64,000 bases of DNA, taken from NCBI GenBank assembly GCA_963826795.1, contig CAWGYT010000009.1:62001-126000 (forward strand), written 5' to 3'. This DNA is from CAWGYT01 sp963826795 (GTDB taxonomy: Bacteria > Planctomycetota > Planctomycetia > Pirellulales > Pirellulaceae). Both the position numbers and the translations under genes were made by a program. The stretch's first letter is position 1; each line of letters opens with the position of its first letter. The notes under the pieces were generated by a model. That model was not told where the DNA came from. It was given only the letters and a program-made list of their open reading frames with translations, and searched no databases. Positions 10,679 to 20,096 of this stretch are shown one piece after another.

Positions 10679-11889
10679 GTCAGCGACCGACGGCGCAGGC
10701 CATTCTTCCCGGCGCCACGATTGGGGTCTTGGGCGGCGGTCAGCTTGGACGAATGATGGCGTTGGCCGCCCGAAAAATGGGATACCGAGTCCATGTCTTC
10801 ACCGCCCTCACCGACTCGCCCACCGCCCAGGTGTGCGACCGCGCTCAAATCGCCCCGCTGACCGACCTCGATGCCCTGGACGATTTTCTGCAACGCGTCG
10901 CCGTGGTCACCTTCGAAACCGAAAACATCCCGCTGGAGGCACTCCAGCACTGCGAGGCGCGTGTGCCAACGCGCCCGAGTCAGTCGCTCCTGAGTACTGC
11001 CCAGGATCGGATCCACGAAAAAACGCGGCTCGCCCAAAACGGCTATCCGGTTCCCAAGTTTCAGCCGATCCGATCGGACACCGAGGCGCAGCAAGCCGCC
11101 GGCGGTTTGGTCGGCAGCGGAGTTCTAAAAACCGCCACGGGTGGCTATGACGGCAAAGGCCAACAGATTGTCACCAGCGCGTCGCAGATCCTGACGGCCT
11201 GGAGACAGTATCAGGCCCAGCGACACGACGCGCCTGCCACCGAGGCGAATCGAAGTGGTCCCGAACCCCGCATGATTCTGGAAGAGCTTGTCGCGTTCCA
11301 ATGCGAGCTGTCCGTCGTCGCGGCCCGCTCGCCCCAGGGACAGCTGGTCACCTATGGTCCCATCCAAAACCGACACTGGAATCACATCCTGGACGTCTCG
11401 ATTTGCCCGGCGCACGTCGCCCCGCAGGTGGCGGCCGAGGCGGTTGAAATCACCCGCGCCGTCGCCCAGGATTTCCAACTCGAGGGCGTCTTCTGCCTCG
11501 AGTTTTTCCTGACCGATGACCAGCGACTCTTGATCAACGAAATTGCCCCCCGCCCCCACAATTCCGGACACTTGACGCTGGACGCACACGTCACGAGCCA
11601 GTTTGAACAGCAGGTTCGCGGGATCTGCGGCCTACCGCTCGGTTCGCCCGCCCCGCTCCGCCCCGCTGCCATGGCGAACCTGTTGGGTGACCTCTGGACC
11701 GTCCCAACCCTCGATTGGTGTGCGGCACTCGCCTGCCCCGATGTCAAGCTCCACCTGTACGGCAAGCTGCAACCGAGACCGGGCCGCAAGATGGGTCACT
11801 TGACGGCCACGGCGACGACGGTGTCCGAGGCGGAACAACGAGTTCTTGCGGCGCGCGAAACGCTGACCGCCGCGAGGGATCAAAGGTAA
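10675..11889 (+). CDS. purK: N5-carboxyaminoimidazole ribonucleotide synthase PurK
   Basis: This 404-residue ATP-grasp enzyme uses ATP and bicarbonate to turn AIR into N5-CAIR, the substrate of PurE encoded just upstream. The N-terminal motif is IGVLGGGQLGRMMALAA. ATP-grasp features include KTATGGYDGKGQQ, EELVAFQCELSV and NEIAPRPHNSGHLT, where the E and N residues bind metal-ATP. The start at 10675 is fixed by the four-base ATGA overlap with purE. The C-terminal cap (MGHLTATA) is complete. Transcription probably ends in the hairpin-forming repeat downstream, which also faces the convergent hemH. Confidence 0.95.
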
Positions 11890-11892
11890 TCC

Positions 11893-11950
11893 CTTGTCGC
11901 GGCTTCGCCTAACCGGGAGGGCGAGGCTCCTGCCGAGGCGCAATGACAAG
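11893..11950. repeat. Palindromic intergenic repeat between convergent genes, terminator-like
   Basis: CTTGTC (11893-11898) and GACAAG (11945-11950) enclose CGCCT/AGGCG and a core, CGGGAGGGCGAGGCTCCTG, so the region can fold into one long hairpin. The same core recurs at 15321-15344. It sits between the purK stop and the convergent hemH stop and may terminate transcription on either strand, although no T-tract follows. Confidence 0.55.
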
Positions 11951-11982
11951 TCCGCAGCTCGGCGAGTGCTCCCAGTTTGCCC

Positions 11983-13024
11983 TCAGGTGGAAGCAGACGG
12001 CCGTCCCGCCGGGGCGCCGGCGGGCCTTCCCGAGAGGCAGCAGTCCACGGGGCAAACGTCGTGACTCGGCCCCATCGTGCCGAGCGCCGGTCGGTCGGCG
12101 CCGTCCGTCATCCGCTCCACAATCAGCTCGCGGATCATCCGCACGAAGCGAGGATGGCTACCGGCGGTGGCGGCACGCTGCAGGTGGATTCCCAATTCCC
12201 GACAGCGATCGGCTGCCTCGGTATCCAAGTCGAACAAGACCTCCATGTGATCCGAGATGAATCCGATCGGGACGATCACCACGTCCTGCACGTCGTCGAC
12301 TTGCTTCAGTTCTGAAAGATAGTCGCAGATGTCGGGTTCCAACCAAGGCTGGGATGGGTGGCCCGCTGCGGCTCTGGTAGACCAGCTTCCAGGTCTCCAA
12401 TCCCAGCGATTCTGCCACGAGGCGACAACTTTCGGTCAGCTGAGCCACGTAGCGGCAGTTGTCGGCCATGCCTTGCGGAATGCTATGTGCGGTGAACAGC
12501 ACGCGAGCCGCCCTGCGTCGGTCGGCGGGAATCTTGTCGAGCGCCTGGCGGGTGCATTCGACCATCGTTTCGATGTAGCCGGGGTGGTTGAAAAAGACCC
12601 GCAGCTTGTCGACCGTCGGCGCGCCCTCGCCCACCGCCTCACGTGCCCGGATGATGTCTTCGCGATACTGGCGGCAACCGGAATACGAACTGAACGCCGA
12701 CGTAAAGAACGCCAGCGCGTGCTGAATCCCGTCCGCCTTCATTTCCCGCAGCGTGTCCGTCAAGTAGGGGTGCCAGTTGCGATTGCCCCAGTAAATCGGC
12801 AGGTGCGGACCCGATCGGCGAAGTTCCTCTTCCAGCGCCGCGATCAGGGCCCGATTCTGTGCGTTGATCGGACTCACGCCGCCGAAATGCTGGTAGTGCT
12901 CCGCCACTTCCAGCATCCGCTCGCGCGGCACATTTCGGCCTCGCAGCACGTTTTCCAGGAAGGGCATCACGTCGTCCGGCCCCTCCGGTCCTCCGAAGGA
13001 AACAAGCAAAATGGCGTCATACAT
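11983..13024 (-). CDS. hemH: Ferrochelatase HemH (one frame break)
   Basis: Ferrochelatase inserts Fe(II) into a porphyrin, the last or near-last step of heme synthesis. The N-terminus YDAILLVSFGGPEGPDDVMP, FGGVSPIN and FTAHSIPQGM (catalytic His region) are all typical. The usual family motif YQSRSGPPxxPWLEPD is broken. The frame from 13024 reads YQSRSGPP, then leaves frame at about 12349-12362. One base away it resumes as LEPDICDYLSEL and continues through the family-typical VVIVPIGFISDHMEV to 11983. Total length is 3n+1, so one extra base in the GGG/CCC runs there explains it. Corrected length is about 346 residues, normal for HemH. Confidence 0.85.
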
Positions 13025-13136
13025 GCGAAATCGGGTCCTCAGCGAGAAATCGGGGCGTCACCGTCCCTATGTTCTAGTCGCCGACCGGCGAACTGGCCAG
13101 CCTCGGTGACCGCCCTGATTCGGTCACGAGACGCGC

Positions 13137-14384
13137 TCATTCGGCCACCGCTTCGTCATCTGGCCGTCCATAGCGCCGCAGCTTGGGCAGCATGGCTCCC
13201 GTCATGACAACCACCCCAATCGTGCCGATCCCACCGCTCACCACCGACACGACTGGCCCGAAGAAATGAGCGACCGTCCCCGATTCGAAACCCCCGAGTT
13301 CGTTCGAGGCGCCAATGAACAGGCTGTTGACTGCCGAGACGCGTCCGCGCAACTCGTCGGGCGTGAGCATCTGAACCAACGTATTGCGAATCACGACGCT
13401 GATGTTATCCAGCGCACCAGTCAGGATCAGCATGGCCATCGAGAACCCGAAACTGGTGGACAGCCCGAAACCGATCGTCGCGATTCCGAAACCGGCAACC
13501 GACCCCAGCAGTAACCAGCCCGCGTTGGCCAACGGCGGGCGATGAGCCAGGAAGATCGCCATGACCAGGGCCCCGATCGCCGGCGCAGTGCGCAGCCAAC
13601 CCAAACCGGACGGTCCGACATGCAGGATCGTTTCCGCGTAAACGGGCAACAGCGTCACCGCTCCGCCCAGCAAGACGGCAAACAAGTCCAGTGACAAGGC
13701 CCCTAGAATCACCTGATGCTTCCAAAGAAACCGAAAGCCGGCTGCCAGTTCGTCGAACGACAAGGCGCGCGGCACGCGTTTGGCCTGCCGCACCGGCAGG
13801 AAAAAAAGCGTCAACATAAAGCAACCTGCCGCTGCGGCGTCGAGCAAGTAGACCGCGACCGGCGATTCGGCCCACTTGATCGTGAGACCTGCCGCCGCCG
13901 GCCCCAGCACGGAGGCCAATTGAAAACCCGTGCTGTTCCAGGTGACCGCATTGCCGAAATGCTCAGTCGGAACCAGTAACGGCAGCAACGCCGCCTTGGC
14001 CGGTTGCTGAAAGGCCCGCGCGATGCCAACCGCCAGCAGACAGGCGTAAATCAGACGGTAGTCCGCCGTCCACCAGGCAATCAGAGCCAAGCAGCTGGAA
14101 GCCGTCGCGATGGCTGATTGCGCGATGAAGATAATCCAGCGACGAGGCAAGCGGTCGGCCACGTGACCAGACAACAAAAACAGGGTGACGATTGGCAAGA
14201 ACTGCACCAGCCCGGCAAGTCCCAAAGCGAACTCGTCCCCGGTGCGGATGTAGAGATCCCAGCCGACCGCGGTGGTTTGCATCTGAACCCCCGTGATCGA
14301 GAGGAAGTTGCCCAGAAAGTATCGTCGGTAGGGAGCACAGCAAAGCGCGGCGTAGGGGTCGGGCGAATCCATGGTCGCCATCAT
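13137..14384 (-). CDS. MFS transporter, EntS/tetracycline-exporter-like
   Basis: This protein of about 415 residues has twelve predicted membrane helices. After a short cytoplasmic N-terminus (YRRYFLGNFLSITGVQMQT) comes the MFS loop 2-3 signature as SGHVADRLPRRWII, and GALDNISVVIRNTLVQMLTPDELRGRVSAVNS, which is characteristic of the EntS-like/MFS_3 group. Members export small molecules such as siderophores or drugs; the substrate is unknown. Two adjacent ATGs (14384 and 14381) follow AGGTGGGCGGA, so the start is placed at 14384; in-frame codons farther upstream lack a ribosome site. It lies 112 bases downstream of the hemH start and may be its own unit. Confidence 0.85.
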   Translation of the reverse strand: MMATMDSPDPYAALCCAPYRRYFLGNFLSITGVQMQTTAVGWDLYIRTGDEFALGLAGLVQFLPIVTLFLLSGHVADRLPRRWIIFIAQSAIATASSCLALIAWWTADYRLIYACLLAVGIARAFQQPAKAALLPLLVPTEHFGNAVTWNSTGFQLASVLGPAAAGLTIKWAESPVAVYLLDAAAAGCFMLTLFFLPVRQAKRVPRALSFDELAAGFRFLWKHQVILGALSLDLFAVLLGGAVTLLPVYAETILHVGPSGLGWLRTAPAIGALVMAIFLAHRPPLANAGWLLLGSVAGFGIATIGFGLSTSFGFSMAMLILTGALDNISVVIRNTLVQMLTPDELRGRVSAVNSLFIGASNELGGFESGTVAHFFGPVVSVVSGGIGTIGVVVMTGAMLPKLRRYGRPDDEAVAE

Positions 14385-14531
14385 TCCGCCCACCTGGCGT
14401 TTGTGCAAGGCCGTGCCCCCGGACTGCAGGCACGCGGACGTGAGGCACCCCCGACCAATTTGGCGTATCATGGAGGATCGAGAATTGAGCGTTCCATCCC
14501 GTCGATCCAAAGCTATCTAGGAGCAAACCGC

Positions 14532-15308
14532 ATGCGGCTCGAACTCAATCCGATCGTCCTTCTGAGCGTGATCGTGTGGACCGCCAGCCAAGTCGCGGTC
14601 GGCGCCGCCGAGACAGACGAGCCTGTCGTCCAGTCCTCGTCTTCAACGCCGCGAGACTGGGTCGGCAAGGAGGGAAAACTCGTCTTCCAGGAAGACTTCC
14701 ATGATCCGGCTTCGCTCTCACGATTCGTCTTCAGCTCGCCCGCGAATTGGCAACGGATCCAAGTGGGCGAGCGATTCGCACTGGAACATACGGATGCCGG
14801 ATCCGCCTACCAGCCCGCCTATCGATCACCTCACAACATCGCCCTGATCGCCGCGCACCAATTCGGCAGCTTCGCCCTGGAGTTCGATGCCCAGCAGACG
14901 GGCCGTGAGTACGGACATCGCGACGCCTGCGTGTTCTTCAACTTCGTCGACCCAACGCACTACTACTACACCCATATCGCGACCCACAGCGATCCTCACG
15001 CTCATCAGATCTTTACCGTCAACGACGCTCCGCGCACGAAGATTACCTTGGCTGGAACCGAGGGGTTCGACTGGGGACCGGTGGATAGCTGGCACCACGT
15101 GCGAATTCTGCGCGACCTGGACGCGGGCACGATTCAGGTTTACGTCGACAACATGGAGACGCCCATCATGCAGGCCAAAGACCAAACCCACGGCTGGGGC
15201 TACGTCGGCTTCGGCAGCTTTGACGACACCGGCCGAGTGACGAACATCCGCGTCTATGCCGCCGAAACAAAACCGCAGCCAGCCCCCTTCTTCGCCGCAA
15301 AAAAGTGA
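14532..15308 (+). CDS. Secreted LamG/DUF1080-like jelly-roll protein
   Basis: This 258-residue protein begins with a signal peptide (hydrophobic residues 8-24, ending VGAAE). The body is a concanavalin-like beta-sandwich: LVFQEDFHDPASLSRFVF opens it, FGSFALEFDAQQTGREYGH and HYYYTHIATHSDPHAHQIF form the core, and WGYVGFGSFDDTGRVTNI closes it, as in DUF1080 or LamG domains that bind or cut glycans. Catalytic activity cannot be called. The start has TAGGAG eight bases upstream. It is divergent from the MFS gene, with 147 bases between them, and is followed by the palindromic repeat at 15321. Confidence 0.75.
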   Translation: MRLELNPIVLLSVIVWTASQVAVGAAETDEPVVQSSSSTPRDWVGKEGKLVFQEDFHDPASLSRFVFSSPANWQRIQVGERFALEHTDAGSAYQPAYRSPHNIALIAAHQFGSFALEFDAQQTGREYGHRDACVFFNFVDPTHYYYTHIATHSDPHAHQIFTVNDAPRTKITLAGTEGFDWGPVDSWHHVRILRDLDAGTIQVYVDNMETPIMQAKDQTHGWGYVGFGSFDDTGRVTNIRVYAAETKPQPAPFFAAKK

Positions 15309-15320
15309 CCCCCGAGCGCC

Positions 15321-15376
15321 CCGGGAGGGCGAGGCTCCTGCCGAAACCTCGCCCTCCCGAAACCTCGCCCTCCCGG
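15321..15376. repeat. Palindromic repeat, putative bidirectional terminator
   Basis: CCGGGAGGGCGAGG (15321-15334) is the exact reverse complement of CCTCGCCCTCCCGG (15363-15376). Between them lies a 16-base tandem unit (15344-15359, repeated at 15360-15375) that includes the right arm, so either right arm can pair. It lies between convergent genes and shares its 24-base left part with 11913-11936. A short T-rich stretch follows on the + strand. Confidence 0.65.
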
Positions 15377-15400
15377 TTGTTTCCCCCTCTCACGTCAGGC

Positions 15401-16525
15401 TCAGCGCCCGGTCGGTTCGCTGCGAGCCCAGGTCGTGAAGGCGGGATCGGCCTGCAGGGCCGCGGCCAATTGCTGGTAGCCCTCGGCCAATGGATGGCTT
15501 GCGTCGGCATACAACGCGCTTGGCAGAACCGCGGGGGACGCATGGGGGATCATGTGCTCGCTGAGCCAACGCGTGACCTCCGACCGCAGTTCCAGCCAGC
15601 TGGCCCGACTGGACTCGGTCAGCAAGTGCGCGTTGAAGGGCCCAACCAACACGAATACGCGGGCCTCTTGTCGCTGAAGCTCCCCGATCGTCTCGCGCAG
15701 CGCCCGCCATTGTTGGGAGGTGGAGGCGTCGATCCAGGCAAACGATTGAGCCGGAATGCGTCGCTCTTCCCACGACACGGGGCGTTGGCGCGTGGTGCGA
15801 TCGGTATCGCTCGACGCGTGACGTGAGGGAATTGCATAAGGGTGTTCGAGCGTCCACGTGGGCAAGTCCTGCCCGTCCAGATACTCGATCCAAAGATGCC
15901 GCACCCACTGGCGGAACGGCACATGCTGTTCGACGAACACGGACACGCGATCTTGGGAGTCCGCCTGATACCCACCCAACGTCCGTCGGAACTGGGGCAC
16001 CAGCCGCGGGTGGTTGAACGAGAGCCCCCGATCCTCGCTCAAGTCGCGTTCGGCGGACGTGAGCCACAACAGATTGCAGTGGACCAACACGGCCCGACCC
16101 CGTAGCGGTTGTCCATAGTGACGCAGCAACCCTTGCATCGCCAGCGGATGCAATCCGTTCACGCCCCCGTTGACGAATCGATCCGCTTCCAGTCGACGGT
16201 TCAGTGCGGCGGAAAGCGTCTGTTCGACGTCCACATACTCGCCCCAAATCACCGAGTCGCCCACCACCAGGATTTGGTCCCGTTGCCGTGCGACGGAGGT
16301 CAGCTGTCGATATCGCCAATAGTCCTCGCTCGCCCAATACGGCGTCCGGTAGTGCTCGGGAAAATCCGGTCGACTAATCCAGGTGGCCCACTTCGGCGCG
16401 ATGATCCAAACCGAGACCACCAGTGCCGCCACCACGAACGGTTCGCGCCCCTGCAACCTGGGACAGGTCATCAACAGGTGCGCGGCACCCTGGTGGTTAG
16501 TCTCCGTGGTTGGAAAGCGCGGCAT
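15401..16525 (-). CDS. SGNH-type hydrolase/acyltransferase partner of MBOAT protein
   Basis: This is a protein of about 374 residues with one N-terminal membrane helix (VVAALVVSVWIIAP) and an exported catalytic domain. The GDS block is VVGDSVIWGEY, and the Asp/His pair is in DASHPLAEGY near the C-terminus, together giving the Ser-Asp-His set of SGNH enzymes. Next to an MBOAT gene, such proteins complete O-acetylation of polysaccharides or cell-wall glycans, like AlgJ/AlgX with AlgI or PatB with PatA. The ATG at 16525 has GGGG eight bases upstream; GTG 16534 is an alternative. The gene starts just after the MBOAT stop, so they form one operon. Confidence 0.75.
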   Translation of the reverse strand: MPRFPTTETNHQGAAHLLMTCPRLQGREPFVVAALVVSVWIIAPKWATWISRPDFPEHYRTPYWASEDYWRYRQLTSVARQRDQILVVGDSVIWGEYVDVEQTLSAALNRRLEADRFVNGGVNGLHPLAMQGLLRHYGQPLRGRAVLVHCNLLWLTSAERDLSEDRGLSFNHPRLVPQFRRTLGGYQADSQDRVSVFVEQHVPFRQWVRHLWIEYLDGQDLPTWTLEHPYAIPSRHASSDTDRTTRQRPVSWEERRIPAQSFAWIDASTSQQWRALRETIGELQRQEARVFVLVGPFNAHLLTESSRASWLELRSEVTRWLSEHMIPHASPAVLPSALYADASHPLAEGYQQLAAALQADPAFTTWARSEPTGR

Positions 16526-16541
16526 CGCTTGCACCCCGTCG

Positions 16542-17919
16542 TCAAAATTGAAAGTAGATAAACGGCTGCTCGGCCCGGCCCGCCGCCAGACTCAGGTACA
16601 GCACGACGGCCGTGTAGCACACCGTGCGACCCCAGACGCCCAGGGACGACGCGTGGAACTCCGTTTCGACGTACCACTGGTAAATCCACACGCCGCCGAC
16701 AAGCCCGAGTGCGAGCATCGGAACGGCCGGATCGGTCCAACTGGCCTCCGCAATCCGGCGGACAATCAACAAGGCGTCGGGCAGGGTCGCGGCGCGAAAG
16801 AAAATCCACGTCAGGCAGACAAACGAAAACACCGCCGCACGCTTGATCCAGGTCGGTAACTGATTGCGATAGAAGCTGGAATCTTCCAAGGGCCGGAGCA
16901 CGACATAGGCCAGCCCATGCAACACACCCCAAATCACATAGGTCCACGCCGCTCCGTGCCAAATCCCGGAAATCACCATCGTCAAGAACAGATTGCGGTA
17001 CGTCACCCAGCGACCACGTCGACTGCCTCCCAGCGGGATATAAACGTAGTCCCGAAACCACGTCGAGAGGCTCATGTGCCAACGCGACCAGAAGTCGCGC
17101 ATCCCGGTCGCCAGGTAAGGATGGTTGAAGTTCAGCATCAGGTCGAAGCCCATCAGCCGCGCGATGCCTCGCGCCATGTCCGTGTAGCCACTGAAGTCGA
17201 AGTAGATCTCCCAGGCGAACGCGCACGTCGCCGCAAGCAAGGCCGACGCCGTTTGGGCGCCCGGGTTGGCGTAAATCGGATCGACGTAGCCCGCCAGGTA
17301 GTTGGCCAGGGCGACTTTCTTGGTGAGTCCGGCCAGAAACAACGAGCAGCCATCGGTCAGGTGAATCGCGCGTGATCCGAGGGACGCGATGGAACTGCGG
17401 CAAAAGCGAACTGGCCCGCTCGATGGGCCCCGCGACCAGTTGCGGAAAAAACGCCACAAACGTCGCGAAGCGAATGAAGCTCGGCTCGTGGTCCAATTCG
17501 CCCCGATAGTAGTCGATCGTGTAACTCATTGACTGAAACGTAAAGAATGAGATCCCGACCGGCAGCAGAACATCCGGTGCTCGCACGGCATAGCCCAGAT
17601 CCAAAGCCGCCAGCAGCGAATTGAGGTTTTCGGTCACGAAGCCGGCATATTTGTAGAACCCCAATAAGCCGAGGTTGTTGATCAAGCTGACCGCCAACCA
17701 AAATCGGCGCCGGCCGCTACGCCGCATCATCGCGACGCAGCCGTAGTCCAGCGCCGTCGAGTAAACAATCAGGATCAGATAGAGCGGATTCCACCAGCCG
17801 TAGAAAAAGTAAGAGGCCGCCAACAACCAGGGAATCCAGAAACGCGTCGGCCGCAGTGCCAGATAGATCGCATAGACGATCAAGAAGAAGACAAAGAAAG
17901 GCCAGGTCTGGAATTGCAT
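16542..17919 (-). CDS. MBOAT-family O-acyltransferase, AlgI-like (one frame break)
   Basis: This integral membrane enzyme carries acyl groups across the inner membrane for polysaccharide O-acylation. The N-terminal half (from MQFQTWPFFVFF) has the family pieces FYKYAGF and LLPVGISFFTFQSMSYTIDY. The second half, in another frame, has AWEIYFDFSGYTDMARGIA, FWSRWHMSLSTWFRDYVY and SGIWHGAAWTYVIWG, which contains the conserved histidine. The frame changes at about 17362-17372. The span is 1,378 bases (3n+1), so one surplus base, such as a T in GATTCAC, restores about 458 residues. The ATG at 17919 opens the first hydrophobic helix. Confidence 0.85.
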
Positions 17920-17972
17920 CGCCCGATTGTAAGAAGCGGTTCCGGGCGCGGCTAGGTTGGGACCGCTTGAGA

Positions 17973-18044
17973 TTGACCACAGAGGCACAGAGGGCACAGA
18001 GAACTCACCTGTGCCCTCTGTGCCCTCTGTGCCTCTGTGGTCAA
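17973..18044. repeat. Perfect 29-base inverted repeat built from CACAGAGG-like units
   Basis: The arms 17973-18001 and 18016-18044 are perfect reverse complements with a 14-base loop. Each arm is itself internally repetitive (CACAGAGG / CACAGAGGG / CACAGAG). It fills the gap between the cobL stop (18059) and the MBOAT start (17919). It could terminate cobL transcription or be a dispersed repeat element; the window holds only one copy. Confidence 0.8.
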
Positions 18045-18058
18045 ATCAAGCAAGATCT

Positions 18059-19309
18059 CTAGCGTCTCAACTTCAGGAAGCTCAGCAGGAACGTCGGGTT
18101 CATCGCTTCCAGACCCAGGCGGTCGAATTGATCGGTCCCGAGGGAAAGCTGGATCATTCGGACGCGGGACTCGCCGGGGACGGCCTGGAATGCGGCTCGG
18201 ACGGCCAACACGTTTTCCAGACTGCCGACGTTGACCACCAGTCGCCCGCCGATTTTCAGCCGATCGAGCGCCATCGCGACGATCTGGCCGACCGCGCGGC
18301 CCGTCCCGCCGACGAAAATGGCGTCGGGGTCGGGCAGATCCTGCCACGCCTCGGGCGCACATCCCAGCACCGGCACGAGGGCGGCCCCCACCTGAAACCG
18401 CTCGGCGTTCGCTCGGATCAGCTGATGATCCTCCGGATCCATCTCGATCGCATAAACCTTGCCCTGCGGAGTCAGCCGCGCGGCCTCGATCGAAACGGCT
18501 CCGCTGCCGGCACCCACATCCCAGACGATGCTGGCCGGTCCCAGGTCCATCTCGGCCAGGGCCATCACGCGAACCTCCATCGGCGTCAGCAGGCCGCGTT
18601 TCGGAACCGCTTGCAGGAACCGCTCGTCCGGGTTCCCAAAGGCTCGCATGCCGCTCATTTCCGCCGGCCGATCGGGCACCATCGGCTTGCGGACGAGGAC
18701 CATCACGTTCAGCGGCGCGAAATCCTGCTCCGCAATATCCGCCAGCTCCGCTTGAGTCACCCGTTCGTCCGGCGACCCCAAGTTCTCGCACACATAAGCG
18801 ACGAAGTAGTCGATCTGCTGAGCCACGAGGGCTGCCGCGACGTGACGCGGCGTGACCTCGTCCGTCGTGAACAGGCCGATCTTCTCGGCCAACGTGACCT
18901 TGCCCAGCACCTGACTCAACGGCTGCGTCGCAAGGCTCGCCAGATAAGCATCGTCCCAGCTCTCCTTGACGCGGGCAAAAGCCAGCTGCATCGTGCTGAC
19001 GTGAGGCACCACCTCGAAGCGGTCTTTCCCGAGGCGATCGCAGAGATAGCGTGCGACACCATAGAACAACGGGTCGCCCGTGGTCAGCACCACCAGCGGT
19101 TCTTCGAGATGCTCGCGGACTTGAGCCACTAGCTCGTCCAGATTGGGACCGACGTCCAATCCTCGGTCCCCGAGGTTCAGCCGCTTGAGGATCGATGGCG
19201 AACCGATCACGTGGGTCGCCCGCTGAAGAATCTGACGGGCCGCTTGAGTTAGTCCCTCGACTCCGTCATCGCCCACGCCAATGATATAGACCCGCTGGCT
19301 GCCGTCCAA
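18059..19309 (-). CDS. cobL: Precorrin-6Y C5,15-methyltransferase (decarboxylating), CobL/CbiET
   Basis: This bifunctional corrin-ring enzyme of about 416 residues methylates C5 and C15 and decarboxylates the C12 acetate in cobalamin synthesis, using SAM. The N-terminal CbiE half has VYIIGVGDDGVEGLTQAA and VLTTGDPLFYGVARYL. The C-terminal CbiT half has the Rossmann SAM motif VWDVGAGSGAVSIEAARL. The preferred start is TTG 19309, preceded by GGAGGGGA; an in-frame ATG at 19396 has no ribosome site. No other cobalamin genes and no cobalamin riboswitch were seen, so the rest of the pathway must lie elsewhere. Confidence 0.9.
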   Translation of the reverse strand: MDGSQRVYIIGVGDDGVEGLTQAARQILQRATHVIGSPSILKRLNLGDRGLDVGPNLDELVAQVREHLEEPLVVLTTGDPLFYGVARYLCDRLGKDRFEVVPHVSTMQLAFARVKESWDDAYLASLATQPLSQVLGKVTLAEKIGLFTTDEVTPRHVAAALVAQQIDYFVAYVCENLGSPDERVTQAELADIAEQDFAPLNVMVLVRKPMVPDRPAEMSGMRAFGNPDERFLQAVPKRGLLTPMEVRVMALAEMDLGPASIVWDVGAGSGAVSIEAARLTPQGKVYAIEMDPEDHQLIRANAERFQVGAALVPVLGCAPEAWQDLPDPDAIFVGGTGRAVGQIVAMALDRLKIGGRLVVNVGSLENVLAVRAAFQAVPGESRVRMIQLSLGTDQFDRLGLEAMNPTFLLSFLKLRR

Positions 19310-19534
19310 ATTCGTCCCCTCCGGTCCAGAGACCCTATCAAGCTGGCGTCGGTTCGCGCGTCGCGAGGCGCCCTCAGCCACGACTGGCCACATCATGACG
19401 CTGCGCCCGTCGACGACACAAGGTTGTCGACGGGCCGACCTTCGAACCGTGATCAGATGGCAAGCAGCCGAGCTCTCCGAGGGGGCGGAAGACCCGAACC
19501 AGACACGTGGGACGTCTTGACCGATTCGCGGGCG

Positions 19535-19873
19535 CTAGGCCTGGAAAGAGCTGCCGCAACCGCAGCTTTTCACCGCGTTGGGATTTTCAAACGTAAAGCC
19601 ACGCTTTTCCAGACCGTCAAAGAAGTCCACCGTCGTCCCGTCCAGGTAGAGGGCGCTCTTCTTGTCGATCACGACCGGTACGCCGTGTTGATCGTACCGC
19701 GAGTCAACCGTGTCGTCGAAATTCTTGTCGAACGCCAGCTTGTACATGAAGCCGCTGCAACCGCCTCCGCTGACGCCAACTCGGAGCACGGTTTCTTCGC
19801 CCAGCTTTTGGTCAACGATAATCCGCTTGACTTCCTCGGCGGCTCGCTCGGTCAACGTAATCGCCATCGTCAT
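19535..19873 (-). CDS. A-type iron-sulfur carrier protein (IscA/ErpA/HesB)
   Basis: This 112-residue protein binds and hands over Fe-S clusters or iron during cluster assembly. The three conserved cysteines are present: C39 in GGGCSGFMYKL, and C104 and C106 in SCGCG. The start at 19873 has GGGAG five bases upstream; ATG 19867 is also possible. It lies downstream of the cysteine desulfurase gene on the same strand with a 223-base gap, so the sulfur donor and the carrier are neighbours but may be separate transcripts. The A-type subfamily cannot be fixed from sequence alone. Confidence 0.92.
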   Translation of the reverse strand: MTMAITLTERAAEEVKRIIVDQKLGEETVLRVGVSGGGCSGFMYKLAFDKNFDDTVDSRYDQHGVPVVIDKKSALYLDGTTVDFFDGLEKRGFTFENPNAVKSCGCGSSFQA

Positions 19874-20096
19874 AACACTCCCATGTAGGTGTGTGGGTTC
19901 CCTGAACTTATTTTCAGCATCCCAGACTGTCTAAATTATAGAAATCGGGCTTCGAAGGGAAGTGGATTCACTCAGAATATTTTCGCCGGCACCGCCTGCA
20001 CGACCCAATCCTGGCCTCGGGTGCAAGGCGGCCGGTCGACGCGAGCCAACTCCTGATTCGTCCGACGAGCGCGTCAACCGGCGGCCCAGGGAGGGG

